From Ignavibacteriota bacterium (GTDB lineage: Bacteria > Bacteroidota > Ignavibacteria > Ignavibacteriales > Ignavibacteriaceae), in assembly GCA_013285425.1 (NCBI GenBank), contig CP053447.1, positions 2,672,001-2,736,000 on the forward strand: DNA of 64,000 bases. The letters run 5' to 3'. The notes under the pieces were generated by a model. That model was not told the DNA's origin, made no database searches, and saw only the letters and a list, made by a program, of their open reading frames with translations. Each line of letters begins with the position of its first letter. The first letter of the stretch is position 1. Positions 1-7,829 of this stretch are shown one piece after another. Both the position numbers and the translations under genes were made by a program.

Positions 1-468
1 TGATAAAACAGAGTTATCTGCTCTAACATCCGAAGTTCTTACAATACCTTTTATGTTAATCAATTGTTCTTCGCCATTTATAACAATCTTTTTACTGCCG
101 CGGATAACAAGATTTCCATTACTCAAAACAGAATCAATCGTAGCACTGATTTTAGTCTGAATAACTCCTGAGGCTTCTGTGGAACCGGCTCCGCTGAATT
201 TATTACCTGAGTTAATACCAACATTTATTTCCGGTACATCATTTTTTAGTACCTTGCCGCCTAAATCAAAACTCAGGTCGCTTTCCTTTCCGCTTGTTGT
301 CTTTGCTTTATTTGTTGCAAGAGATGACTCAACAACTATTATTGTAATTGCATCACCAACATAGGCAGCCTTCTGATCAGAGAACAGCGAATAAAAAGAA
401 TTTTGTCTCATATTCTGCGGATATGATACAACACTGGCAAATACTAAAATTAAAAATATTTTTTTCAT
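1..468 (-). CDS. flgH: Flagellar L-ring protein FlgH (3' end cut by window edge)
   Basis: FlgH forms the outer-membrane L ring through which the flagellar rod passes. Translating the minus strand from the ATG at 468 gives a start like MKKIFLILVFASVVSYPQN, a signal peptide, then GDAITIIVVESSLATNKAKT and later VNGEEQLINIKGIVRTSDV, which are the typical FlgH motifs. The reading frame is open to the window edge, so the C-terminus is missing. It starts 4 bases after the flgA stop, so it is co-transcribed. Unlike enterobacterial FlgH, the signal peptide has no lipobox cysteine, so the protein may not be a lipoprotein. The family call is secure; the processing is inferred. Confidence 0.9.
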   Translation of the reverse strand, partial: MKKIFLILVFASVVSYPQNMRQNSFYSLFSDQKAAYVGDAITIIVVESSLATNKAKTTSGKESDLSFDLGGKVLKNDVPEINVGINSGNKFSGAGSTEASGVIQTKISATIDSVLSNGNLVIRGSKKIVINGEEQLINIKGIVRTSDVRADNSVLS

Positions 469-472
469 AACT

Positions 473-1114
473 TTACTCTATAATCACTTTGTTTGCATCT
501 ACAATTCTTGCTTTAATAATTTTATTTCCGGAAGAAACAATATCAATCAGATCGCCATTACCACCATTTTGTCTGGCAACTGCTTCTGTTTTAACAGTAA
601 CATTGCCTGCTCTTACTTCTGCATCAACTTTATCACCAATACTTATTAAAGGAATTTTCTCAATTCTTTCATCAAATAATATCTCACCTTTTTGAATAAA
701 AGATTTTGTACGGTACTGTTCTATTGAAACATCTGTATTTACAGGAGTGCCGTTAATACTTGTTACATCCATAGTTTTAACAACTAAAGTCTGCTCTGAT
801 AGAGGAGTGTGCTTTTCAAAATCATTTACCGTAATAAATACTTTCTGCATTAACTTAATTTTAGCAGTTATAACTGATTTACCTGTTTTGAAACCTTTAA
901 CTGCAATTATTGGAATAAGTGCAGTTCCTCTGCTCAGGCTAACCGGGCGTGTTTCATCAATTACAATTTTTTCATCTGAAGAAAAGGTTTTATTTAAGGA
1001 CACTTCAATATTTTCATATTGCGGAAAGTTCAACATTAAATGTTTTGTTACCTCTTTTTCAAAAGTCTGTGCAAACACCGATGTACAAAACAATATGATA
1101 AACAGAAATTTCAT
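473..1114 (-). CDS. flgA: Flagellar P-ring assembly chaperone FlgA
   Basis: FlgA is the periplasmic chaperone for P-ring (FlgI) assembly. The 213-residue product has a signal peptide (cleavage probably after FAQ near residue 16), a central SAF-like segment, and a C-terminal ChapFlgA region with GDKVDAEVRAGNVTVKTEAVA and a closing IDIVSSGNKIIKARIVDANKVIIE-like stretch, typical of the family. It lies between flgG and flgH, the usual order flgG-flgA-flgH. Together with FlgH it shows that the flagellum crosses an outer membrane. The P-ring gene flgI itself must lie beyond the left edge. Confidence 0.9.
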   Translation of the reverse strand: MKFLFIILFCTSVFAQTFEKEVTKHLMLNFPQYENIEVSLNKTFSSDEKIVIDETRPVSLSRGTALIPIIAVKGFKTGKSVITAKIKLMQKVFITVNDFEKHTPLSEQTLVVKTMDVTSINGTPVNTDVSIEQYRTKSFIQKGEILFDERIEKIPLISIGDKVDAEVRAGNVTVKTEAVARQNGGNGDLIDIVSSGNKIIKARIVDANKVIIE

Positions 1115-1122
1115 ACCATCAC

Positions 1123-1920
1123 CTATCTTTTTAAATTATTAGCCATTGTCATCATATCTTCAACAGTTTTAACTGTTTTACTATTTAACTCATAAGCCCG
1201 CTGTGCAGTTATCATTGAAACCATTTCTTCAACAATATCCACATTAGATGCTTCCAGATATCCCTGATGTATTTCTCCAAAATCATCAAAGCCCGGATTG
1301 CCAAGGATTGGTCTGCCGCTTTCAGGAGTTTCTCCGTAAAGATTATCACCCAGTGCAAGCAGTCCGCCCGGATTTAAAAATCTAACAAGCTGAATATTGC
1401 CAACCGGAAATCGATTGCCATCAGATTGCTGAAGCTCAACTGTTCCATCTCTGCCTATAATAACACCAACTGATGATTCATCCAATGAAATTTCCGGATC
1501 AAGTAAATAACCGCCGGCAGTAACAAGATTTCCTTCTGCATTTAATTTGAAAGAACCGTCGCGGGTGTATAGAATAGTTCCATCAACTTTTCTAACCTGG
1601 AAAAAGCCTTCTCCCTGTATTGCAACGTCAAGCGGATTACTGGTTGCAGTAATATCGCCTTGTAAAAAAGATTTTTGTGTTGACGCTGGTTTTACTCCGT
1701 TACCAACCTGAATAATTCCTGTTCCCGAATTTCGGTCACCGGGTGTTGTTGAGTTAACTGTATTAATAACTACTTCCTGATACATTAAATCCTGAAACTC
1801 AGCTCTGTTTTTCTTAAATGCAGTTGTATTCATATTTGCCATATTGTTGGATATGACTTCAACATTGAGCTGCTGTGCATACATACCTGAAGCTGCTGTT
1901 CTTAAAGCTCTGTTACTCAT
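1123..1920 (-). CDS. flgG: Flagellar distal rod protein FlgG
   Basis: FlgG builds the distal rod, the drive shaft between rings and hook. The 265-residue length is close to the usual 260. The N-terminus has the rod/hook signature (ASGMYAQQLNVEVISNNMAN), the centre has LDVAIQGEGFFQV, and the C-terminus has GYLEASNVDIVEEMVSMITAQRAYELNSK; together these form the paired terminal helices of axial proteins. It follows the shorter paralogue flgF by 20 bases and precedes flgA. The start at 1920 aligns with the canonical family N-terminus. Confidence 0.96.
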   Translation of the reverse strand: MSNRALRTAASGMYAQQLNVEVISNNMANMNTTAFKKNRAEFQDLMYQEVVINTVNSTTPGDRNSGTGIIQVGNGVKPASTQKSFLQGDITATSNPLDVAIQGEGFFQVRKVDGTILYTRDGSFKLNAEGNLVTAGGYLLDPEISLDESSVGVIIGRDGTVELQQSDGNRFPVGNIQLVRFLNPGGLLALGDNLYGETPESGRPILGNPGFDDFGEIHQGYLEASNVDIVEEMVSMITAQRAYELNSKTVKTVEDMMTMANNLKR

Positions 1921-1940
1921 ATTATCCTCTGTTTCATTTT

Positions 1941-2642
1941 TTATATTCTGCCAAGATCGTTTGTTTTTTCCAGAGAGCTATCCAGATAGGTTACCATCTT
2001 ATAAGCTGTCTCATAATCCTTTGATATACTGATCATGTTTTCAAGTTCAATCATCGGATTAACATTTGATTCCTCTAAATATCCCTGCCTTACCGAAAAC
2101 TCGTTCTCTAATGCAAAATCTTTTATATCCTGTGTTGAACTAAAGTTTAATCCCATTTTTCTTTTTTCATAATCATCAATTTTTACGATCAGCAGATCTG
2201 CAACATGAACATTATTTACACTCAGCTCCCCTTTTGCTGATACTTTAATATCCGTTTGCTGACCATTAAGATATTCCAGCATATTTATATCACCATCTTT
2301 TCCCATTACCGGATTACCGCTTTCATCAACAAGAAAGCCGTCATCAGAAATTCTGAAATTGCCTTTGCGTGTAAACTCATAACCATTTGCAGTTCTTACA
2401 GTAAACAAACCTTCGCCTGATATCGCAAAATCAAGTGGATTTGATGTCTCATAAATATCTCCCTGTGAGGTATCAACAGAACTCCGGACTTCGGACTGTC
2501 CTGCTGATTTAAGCATTTCAGTAAATAATCCTTCGCGTTTAAAACCCACAGTATTAAGATTTGCAAGGTTACTGGAGATTCTTTCCATATTCTTATTAGC
2601 TGCTAATAAACTTCTGGCTGATTGGTAAATTCCTTTTATCAT
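1941..2642 (-). CDS. flgF: Flagellar proximal rod protein FlgF
   Basis: A second flagellar hook/basal-body family protein of 233 residues, directly upstream of flgG. The N-terminus (IYQSARSLLAANKNMERISSNLAN...NTVGFKREG), the FAISGEGLFTV motif and the C-terminal RQGYLEESNVNPMIELENMISISKDYETAYKM are rod-protein signatures. Its shorter length and its position before flgG favour FlgF over another FlgG copy. A good ribosome site (AAGGAG) precedes the ATG at 2642. It should form the proximal rod with FlgB and FlgC, encoded about 30 kb away in this window. Confidence 0.9.
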   Translation of the reverse strand: MIKGIYQSARSLLAANKNMERISSNLANLNTVGFKREGLFTEMLKSAGQSEVRSSVDTSQGDIYETSNPLDFAISGEGLFTVRTANGYEFTRKGNFRISDDGFLVDESGNPVMGKDGDINMLEYLNGQQTDIKVSAKGELSVNNVHVADLLIVKIDDYEKRKMGLNFSSTQDIKDFALENEFSVRQGYLEESNVNPMIELENMISISKDYETAYKMVTYLDSSLEKTNDLGRI

Positions 2643-2656
2643 TATCTTCTCCTTTA

Positions 2657-2974
2657 CTAATCCAGATTCATCTGAATTTTTGAAGCCAGAATCATTTCTC
2701 CAGTTGTTATACCAAGTTTCTTTGATTTGTTAATCAATTCATTCTGACTTTTATTTCTGAAAGATCTGCTTTTCTTTAACAAACGCTGCCGTTTCTTTTC
2801 AAGCTTTTTATTGGTATGCATCAAAAGTTTTTCATTTCTTATCAACGAGATATTATGTTTAAGAGTCTGCCCTTTTGTTTTATCAGAGCTGATTCTTCTT
2901 AATATGAATAACCCGGTAATTATTAGCCCAAGTGCAGCTATAACGATCTTCATCAGTAAAAAAACATCAAACAT
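2657..2974 (-). CDS. Small membrane-anchored protein, unrecognised
   Basis: This 105-residue protein has one N-terminal transmembrane helix (about residues 5-25), a strongly basic, coiled-coil-prone middle (KKLEKKRQRLLKKSRSFRNK), and a C-terminal helix-rich tail (INKSKKLGITTGEMILASKIQ). The layout and the LGIxxGE tail loosely resemble SwrB-type flagellar assembly proteins of Bacillus, but the likeness is too weak to name it. It is tightly packed between the degenerate kinase gene and flgF, so a role in basal-body assembly or its regulation is a reasonable inference from position only. Confidence 0.55.
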   Translation of the reverse strand: MFDVFLLMKIVIAALGLIITGLFILRRISSDKTKGQTLKHNISLIRNEKLLMHTNKKLEKKRQRLLKKSRSFRNKSQNELINKSKKLGITTGEMILASKIQMNLD

Positions 2975-2975
2975 T

Positions 2976-4277
2976 TTATTCTCTCATTTTTCTCTTTAGG
3001 GGAAATGAAAATATCAGGCTTGTTCCTGAGTTTTTATCATTGTTAATTCTCAAATCACCTTCATGTTTATTCATAAGATGTTTAAGAATATTAAGTCCAA
3101 ATTCTTTTTCTTCATTAGATAATTCATCTATAGTATCAGTAAAAAGCATCTTAACGATTATAGTTTCATTACTGTACCTGCTTTGAATAATCATTCCGCC
3201 TCCTTTTCCACGTAACGGATTTATCAGGCTGAATGCATTGATAAGTATCTGTTTAAGACTGTTATAGTTGCTAAGTAAAGATGGAATGTTTTCTTCAAGA
3301 TCAAGAACACATTCATAAGAATCTGCATTTAAGCTATGCTCGATAACTTTATAAAACTCATTGATAGCTGTATTGATTGAACAAGCATACAGTTTTGGTT
3401 TATTATCACTCTTGTTTATAAAGTTTCCAAGTCTATCAAGTATTTCTTTAATTGTGTGCACCTTGCTTTTAATAAACTCGGCTGCTTCTGAATCCAGATC
3501 CGGATATTCTTTCTGGATCAGATCAGTGTAACTTAAAATTACCTGCAGAGGTGATCCGATTTCCTCAATACTTTTACTTGTCAGTTCACCGATTGCAGCA
3601 AATTTAAAATCATTAAACAATTTGGATTGCAGAATCTGATATTCAGAATAAGTTTTATTCAGTTCATCTTTTAGTTTAAGAAATTCAAGTTTAGCGTAAG
3701 TAAGATTAAGAATAGTAATCAGCGTTCTGTACTCAAATGAATCTTCGCTTAAGTATTTAAGATTAGTTAATGCTGTCAGAACACCGGCAAATCTGTTGTT
3801 ACTGAATATTGGAACAACCAAACAGTTTAAACCGGATTTTGCAGCTTTTGCATCAACGTCCCATGGAAGAAATTTTGGATTTCTGGATTCAGCTATCCAA
3901 TCAAGTATGCCGTTTTTTAAAAAGTTCTTAACATAATAGTAAAGCTTCTGATCGGTTTTTTCATTAATGGGATTACATTCGTTTGTTTTATCATCAATAT
4001 AAAATATTTCTGTTGACCCAAAAAAAGAAAGCTTCTTTGCTTCTGTTTTAAAAGCATCAATAACCAGCATTGGATTACTAAGCGAATTGATCTTTTGTGA
4101 AAAAGAGAGCAAGTCAATTTTCAGATTACCGCCCGAAAGAACAGATATCTGCTCCTTGGATAGCGGCAGATTTGCTTTAACTTTTATTTTGTATTCACCA
4201 TTAGATGATTTTTCAAGCTGTTCAACTGAGCTTAAAAACGGCTGATACTCCCGTTTATTTTCTTTTAATAATTTCAA
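2976..4277 (-). CDS. Degenerate sensor-kinase-like protein (GAF plus histidine-kinase-like core)
   Basis: A soluble 433-residue protein. A GAF-like domain lies at about residues 90-205 (a LVVPIFSNNRFAGVLTAL core), followed by a dimerisation helix (FAAIGELTSKSIEEIGSPLQ) at about 226-250 and an ATPase-like C-terminus at about 320-428 ending in GTSLIFSFPL. The phospho-acceptor histidine that should sit in the HEINNPL-type motif is a glutamate (E238). The second N-box Asn is not visible, and the DxGxG nucleotide loop reads FTDTIDEL. It is therefore probably not an active kinase but a sensor or scaffold. It overlaps the upstream HDOD gene by 4 bases and is followed by the small membrane gene. Confidence 0.7.
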   Translation of the reverse strand: MKLLKENKREYQPFLSSVEQLEKSSNGEYKIKVKANLPLSKEQISVLSGGNLKIDLLSFSQKINSLSNPMLVIDAFKTEAKKLSFFGSTEIFYIDDKTNECNPINEKTDQKLYYYVKNFLKNGILDWIAESRNPKFLPWDVDAKAAKSGLNCLVVPIFSNNRFAGVLTALTNLKYLSEDSFEYRTLITILNLTYAKLEFLKLKDELNKTYSEYQILQSKLFNDFKFAAIGELTSKSIEEIGSPLQVILSYTDLIQKEYPDLDSEAAEFIKSKVHTIKEILDRLGNFINKSDNKPKLYACSINTAINEFYKVIEHSLNADSYECVLDLEENIPSLLSNYNSLKQILINAFSLINPLRGKGGGMIIQSRYSNETIIVKMLFTDTIDELSNEEKEFGLNILKHLMNKHEGDLRINNDKNSGTSLIFSFPLKRKMRE

Positions 4278-5152
4278 CTTAAAAACCTTACAAATTCAAT
4301 TTGACTCCAGAAGATATCTTTATATCCATCTATAAAAACAGCAACATCTATCTCGCGCTCAAGACTGAATTTATGAGCTGTAAATGGTGCTAACTCAACA
4401 TCGTTATCCCATGGTGCATTTGTAAGTTTTAATCTGTTGGTAATATAATCTGCAAGATTAACAATGGCACCAAGTACTGAATTTGATTCAGAAGGATTAT
4501 GATGAGTTAATACAGGTTCAGAAATTTCTTTCGGGAAGTTCCATTTATCCAATAAAAAATATCCTATTTGGTCGTGTGTCATACCTAAAACATCTAATTC
4601 TGCATCTCTGAAACGAACTCCTTTTGATTCAACTAATTCTGTAATATTGATATAACTTGAATGCAGATATCTGTGCATTACAGATAGACCAATATCGTGC
4701 AGGAAACCGGCAATAAAAGCTTCACCTGAATTATTATATCCAATATCTGTGGCAAGTTTTTTAGAAGCAGTACCGGTTAAGTACGAATGCAGCATAAATT
4801 CTTTTGAGTTAAGATACTTATCAGTTTTATTGCGAAATGCCTCAGCAACCGAAAGTGCAGAAATAATGTTTCTAAGCTCACGATAGCCCAGAACTAAAAT
4901 TGCGTATTCAATTGTTGTAACTTTTCTCTGAAGTCCATAAAGCGGGGAGTTTGCAATGGTTAATATCTTGGTAAGTAAAGCCTGATCTTTTGAAATTACT
5001 TTGTTTAACTCACCGGCAGTAGTGTATTTATTATCCAGAAGTTTAATTGTTTCAAACATTACTTTTGGAACAACCGGAAGGTTTACAACACTGGCAAGTA
5101 CTTTTTCTGTTCTCTCTCGTTTTGCCTGTATGTCTTGAGTTTCTGTTAACAT
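4274..5152 (-). CDS. HDOD domain protein (second of tandem pair)
   Basis: A 292-residue HDOD-family protein. HDOD is an HD-related, usually non-catalytic output domain found in signalling and motility proteins. Visible hallmarks are LPVVPKVMFETIKLL, ISKDQALLTKILTIANSPLYGL, the TIEYAILVLGYRELRNI helix and a HDIG tetrad in GFLHDIGLSVMHRYL. It is the same length as, and clearly homologous to, the gene just upstream (5163-6041), so the pair arose by duplication. It overlaps the degenerate kinase gene by 4 bases, suggesting translational coupling. Its role in flagellar control is inferred from position. Confidence 0.85.
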   Translation of the reverse strand: MLTETQDIQAKRERTEKVLASVVNLPVVPKVMFETIKLLDNKYTTAGELNKVISKDQALLTKILTIANSPLYGLQRKVTTIEYAILVLGYRELRNIISALSVAEAFRNKTDKYLNSKEFMLHSYLTGTASKKLATDIGYNNSGEAFIAGFLHDIGLSVMHRYLHSSYINITELVESKGVRFRDAELDVLGMTHDQIGYFLLDKWNFPKEISEPVLTHHNPSESNSVLGAIVNLADYITNRLKLTNAPWDNDVELAPFTAHKFSLEREIDVAVFIDGYKDIFWSQIEFVRFLS

Positions 5153-5162
5153 TTTCTCCTCA

Positions 5163-6041
5163 TTAGAATTTAATTGATTCTATCTGAACACGGAATAATT
5201 GTTCATAACTTTGAATAAAGCTTTCTAAATAATCCTGATCACCAAGATTAAGTATATCTATAATTCCCAGGTCTAATTCATAACTTTCATCCCAGCTAAG
5301 GTCTCCCATCATAAATCTTTGTGTCATATAATCAGCTAAATGAACTATTGCTGCCATCTCTTTTTCATTTTCACATTCAGTAGGGTTATGATGATAAAGG
5401 ATAGCATTACCAAGTGATGAAGGCAGATTCCACTTTTCGATCAGATACTGCCCGATTTCCTGATGTGAGATGCCAAGAATTTTAACTTCAGCATTGATAA
5501 ATCTTATTTGCTGATCATTAACAAGTGATACGATCTGTTTAAAGCTATCGTAAAAATATCTTTGTATAACTGATATGCCCAAATCGTGAAGAAGTCCGCA
5601 TGTAAAAGCTTCACCTGATTTTCTATAACCAAGATCATCAGCAATTCTTTTAGCGGCACTTGCAGTAATCAGTGAGTGTAGCCAGAAATTTCTTCTGTTC
5701 CAGCTCTTGTCTTCTTTGCTTTTAAATGCTTCCATCATAGAAAGAGCAATGACAATATTTTTTATATGATCAAAACCAAGAATCACTATCGCAAACTCAA
5801 TTGTGGAAACTCTTCTCGGCAGCCCGTAAAGCGGAGAGTTTGCAACGCTTAAAATCTTTGCAACCATTGCCTGGTCTTTGCTGATAAGTCTTCCGAGATC
5901 AGAAGCTCCGGTTCTTGGACTATCCAGCATTTTTGAAACTTCAACCATAATAAACGGAGCCGAAGGAAGATTTCTTATTCCTGAAAGAAGTCTTTTACTT
6001 TTCTCTCTTAATACTTCAATATTTTCGTATTGATTAATCAT
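5163..6041 (-). CDS. HDOD domain protein (first of tandem pair)
   Basis: A 292-residue HDOD protein, paralogue of the next gene. It contains IRNLPSAPFIMVEVSKMLDS, GRLISKDQAMVAKILSVANSPLYGLPRRVSTIEFAIVILG and GLLHDLGISVIQRYF. The HD pair is partly kept (HDLG), but family members usually act by protein binding rather than hydrolysis. The gene overlaps the end of fliA by 8 bases, so sigma-28 and the HDOD proteins are made together. This hints that the pair modulates sigma factor or kinase signalling in flagellar gene control, but nothing in the sequence proves it. Confidence 0.85.
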   Translation of the reverse strand: MINQYENIEVLREKSKRLLSGIRNLPSAPFIMVEVSKMLDSPRTGASDLGRLISKDQAMVAKILSVANSPLYGLPRRVSTIEFAIVILGFDHIKNIVIALSMMEAFKSKEDKSWNRRNFWLHSLITASAAKRIADDLGYRKSGEAFTCGLLHDLGISVIQRYFYDSFKQIVSLVNDQQIRFINAEVKILGISHQEIGQYLIEKWNLPSSLGNAILYHHNPTECENEKEMAAIVHLADYMTQRFMMGDLSWDESYELDLGIIDILNLGDQDYLESFIQSYEQLFRVQIESIKF

Positions 6042-6666
6042 TTAAAACCAGAAGTTTGGATTTTAATTCTTTAACTATTCTTGAATGAATTTGTGAAACT
6101 CTTGACACTGTAATCTTCATCAGCTCTGCAATTTCTTTGTAGTTAAGATTTTCAAAATAGTATAAACTAAGCAGAAGCCTGTCCCTTTCATTCAGTTCTT
6201 TTATTGCATTCATCAGAAACTCTTTCATTTCATTTTTTTCTACTGCTGTTGAAACTGATTCTTCTTCATTAGAAATAATCTCACCAAGCGTATAACCATC
6301 TTCATCATCCGGAGATTTATTTAAAGATACATTAGTATAAAATGATTCAATTGACGCCTCACTTGTATCGTTTTTATATTTACTCTGCAGTTTTCTGAGT
6401 TCATCAATTATCTTTCCGCGGATTCTCTGTATTGCATAGGTTTCAAATTTTGTCCCGTAATCTGGATCAAATCTGTCTATTGCTTCATTCAATCCTTCGA
6501 TACCAAATTGAAAATAGTCGCGCTCATCCAGAATATTGTTTAACGCAAATTTCGAATGATGAATTACATAATGAACAAGATTTACATAATTCATAATGAT
6601 TTGCTTTTTTAAAATCGGAGTAGGATTCTTTTTGAATTTAGACCAGAGTTCAGCGTTGTTATTCAT
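6034..6666 (-). CDS. fliA: Flagellar sigma factor FliA (sigma-28 family)
   Basis: FliA directs RNA polymerase to late flagellar promoters. The 210-residue protein has region 2 (DYFQFGIEGLNEAIDRFDPDYGTKFETYAIQRIRGKIIDELR in overlapping pieces, the FliA/WhiG signature) and region 4 (LSLYYFENLNYKEIAELMKITVSRVSQIHSRI). It is somewhat shorter than the enterobacterial protein (about 240), with a shortened middle region. It lies in an operon downstream of a small membrane gene that carries the best sigma-54 promoter in the window. Its antagonist FlgM is at 44674-44922 and a likely target promoter lies before flagellin. Confidence 0.95.
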   Translation of the reverse strand: MNNNAELWSKFKKNPTPILKKQIIMNYVNLVHYVIHHSKFALNNILDERDYFQFGIEGLNEAIDRFDPDYGTKFETYAIQRIRGKIIDELRKLQSKYKNDTSEASIESFYTNVSLNKSPDDEDGYTLGEIISNEEESVSTAVEKNEMKEFLMNAIKELNERDRLLLSLYYFENLNYKEIAELMKITVSRVSQIHSRIVKELKSKLLVLND

Positions 6667-6672
6667 TATTCT

Positions 6673-6888
6673 TTACTCACTTTTTTTTGAATCTGCTGTT
6701 GTTAGAGTTTCGTTTTTGTTTACCATTTTTAATACAAACAGTACCACTACAGAAAGAACAATTGTAAATGCTACAAAAACAATAAATGATTTTAGAACAA
6801 CATCCTGCAGCGGCATACCTCTTTGACTGAAAAAAATCAGTGCAAAACAAAAAACAAGTAATCCGAATTGTATTAATATTTTATTCAT
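6673..6888 (-). CDS. Small two-helix membrane protein, unrecognised
   Basis: A 71-residue protein with two predicted transmembrane helices (about residues 5-22 and 33-55) and a short charged cytoplasmic tail. It is the first gene after the strong sigma-54-like promoter, with a ribosome site AAAGGTGA just before the ATG, and it sits 6 bases before fliA. The good start signal and tight spacing support a real gene. No family is recognised; a helper role in export or in sigma control is conceivable but unproven. Confidence 0.6.
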   Translation of the reverse strand: MNKILIQFGLLVFCFALIFFSQRGMPLQDVVLKSFIVFVAFTIVLSVVVLFVLKMVNKNETLTTADSKKSE

Positions 6889-6911
6889 TCATTCACCTTT
6901 GATGTGATTTA

Positions 6912-6927
6912 GGCAAACCCTGTACCA
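6912..6927 (-). promoter_or_regulatory. Sigma-54 promoter for the small membrane gene-fliA operon
   Basis: Reading the minus strand, the sequence is TGGTAC-AGGGT-TTGC, which matches the sigma-54 consensus TGGCAC-N5-TTGC at all but one position, with the exact 10-base gap between the GG and GC elements. Transcription would start near 6901, giving a leader of about 13 bases that contains the ribosome site and then the ATG at 6888. The site lies in the 95-base gap after flhG. A sigma-54 activator gene of the NtrC type is in this window (42466-43863). Confidence 0.75.
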
Positions 6928-6983
6928 CTACTGACGCTTTACTAATAGTTTATTAATTGAGAATTAGAGCTGTTTTTTGTGCT

Positions 6984-7829
6984 TTATAATGTGGGTTCAA
7001 ATGAAGGATGGTTAATATTCGACACTTGATTAATTTTGCTAATCTTGTGCTCTGCAGTGATAAACGACTTAATAACCTTGTCTGCTTTTTGATTTGCTGA
7101 ATACAGATTCTGCTCGATAATTGATCTTCGAATCTGTGCTGACTCGGGAATGCTAACCAGAAATTCTATGTTTGTTTTTAAGAAATGATTTAAAGCAGTT
7201 CTGAGATTATCGAACGCTTGATCTGCTTCTTCCGGTTCAACAACCCGATTAATTGTTACTAAAATATTCTCTTTTGCAAAATTGCTGATAAGCTGTTTTA
7301 TTACCATGTACGCATCCATCAAAGCAGTTGGCTCTGGTGCTGCAACAATTATTTTTATATCAGATTGTGTAAGCAGAAAAATATTTTCATTACTTATTCC
7401 TGCACCAAGATCAAACAAAACCAGATCGTACTTATCCGAAAGCTTTTCAATGTCTTCAAGCATCTTTTCAATCTGAGTAACTGACGGCAAAGATTTATCT
7501 GAAAATCCTGTATCACCCAAAACAAGATGCAGGTTTGAATTATATTCAGTTATAACATCTTCAAACAATTTCTTAGACTCAAAATATTCTGCAAGATTAT
7601 TCTGTGGATGCAAATTAAAAAGCAGATGAATATTGGCAAGTTTAAAATCCAGATCGATCAACAATACCTTTTTTGAGACAGAAAGCTGATAAGCAAAATT
7701 AGCAGCAAAAAAGGTCTTACCTGTACCGCCTTTACCCGAAGCAATAGCAATTTTTTTTAATGCAGAACTTTTATGACTTTTATTATACAGCTTATCAAGT
7801 TCAATTATTCTGTCTAACTGTCCGGTCAC
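6984..7829 (-). CDS. flhG: Flagellar number regulator FlhG (MinD-like ATPase)
   Basis: FlhG (FleN/YlxH) is a MinD-type ATPase that controls flagellar number and placement with FlhF. The 281-residue protein has a deviant Walker A (ASGKGGTGKTFFAANFA), VLLIDLDFKLANIHLLF as the switch strand, and VLFDLGAGISNENIFLL. It follows flhF with a 4-base overlap, the standard order flhA-flhF-flhG. The N-terminus keeps a short basic lead (RIIELDKLYNKSHKSS), comparable to the FlhF-activating segment of FlhG proteins. Confidence 0.93.
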   Translation of the reverse strand: MTGQLDRIIELDKLYNKSHKSSALKKIAIASGKGGTGKTFFAANFAYQLSVSKKVLLIDLDFKLANIHLLFNLHPQNNLAEYFESKKLFEDVITEYNSNLHLVLGDTGFSDKSLPSVTQIEKMLEDIEKLSDKYDLVLFDLGAGISNENIFLLTQSDIKIIVAAPEPTALMDAYMVIKQLISNFAKENILVTINRVVEPEEADQAFDNLRTALNHFLKTNIEFLVSIPESAQIRRSIIEQNLYSANQKADKVIKSFITAEHKISKINQVSNINHPSFEPTL

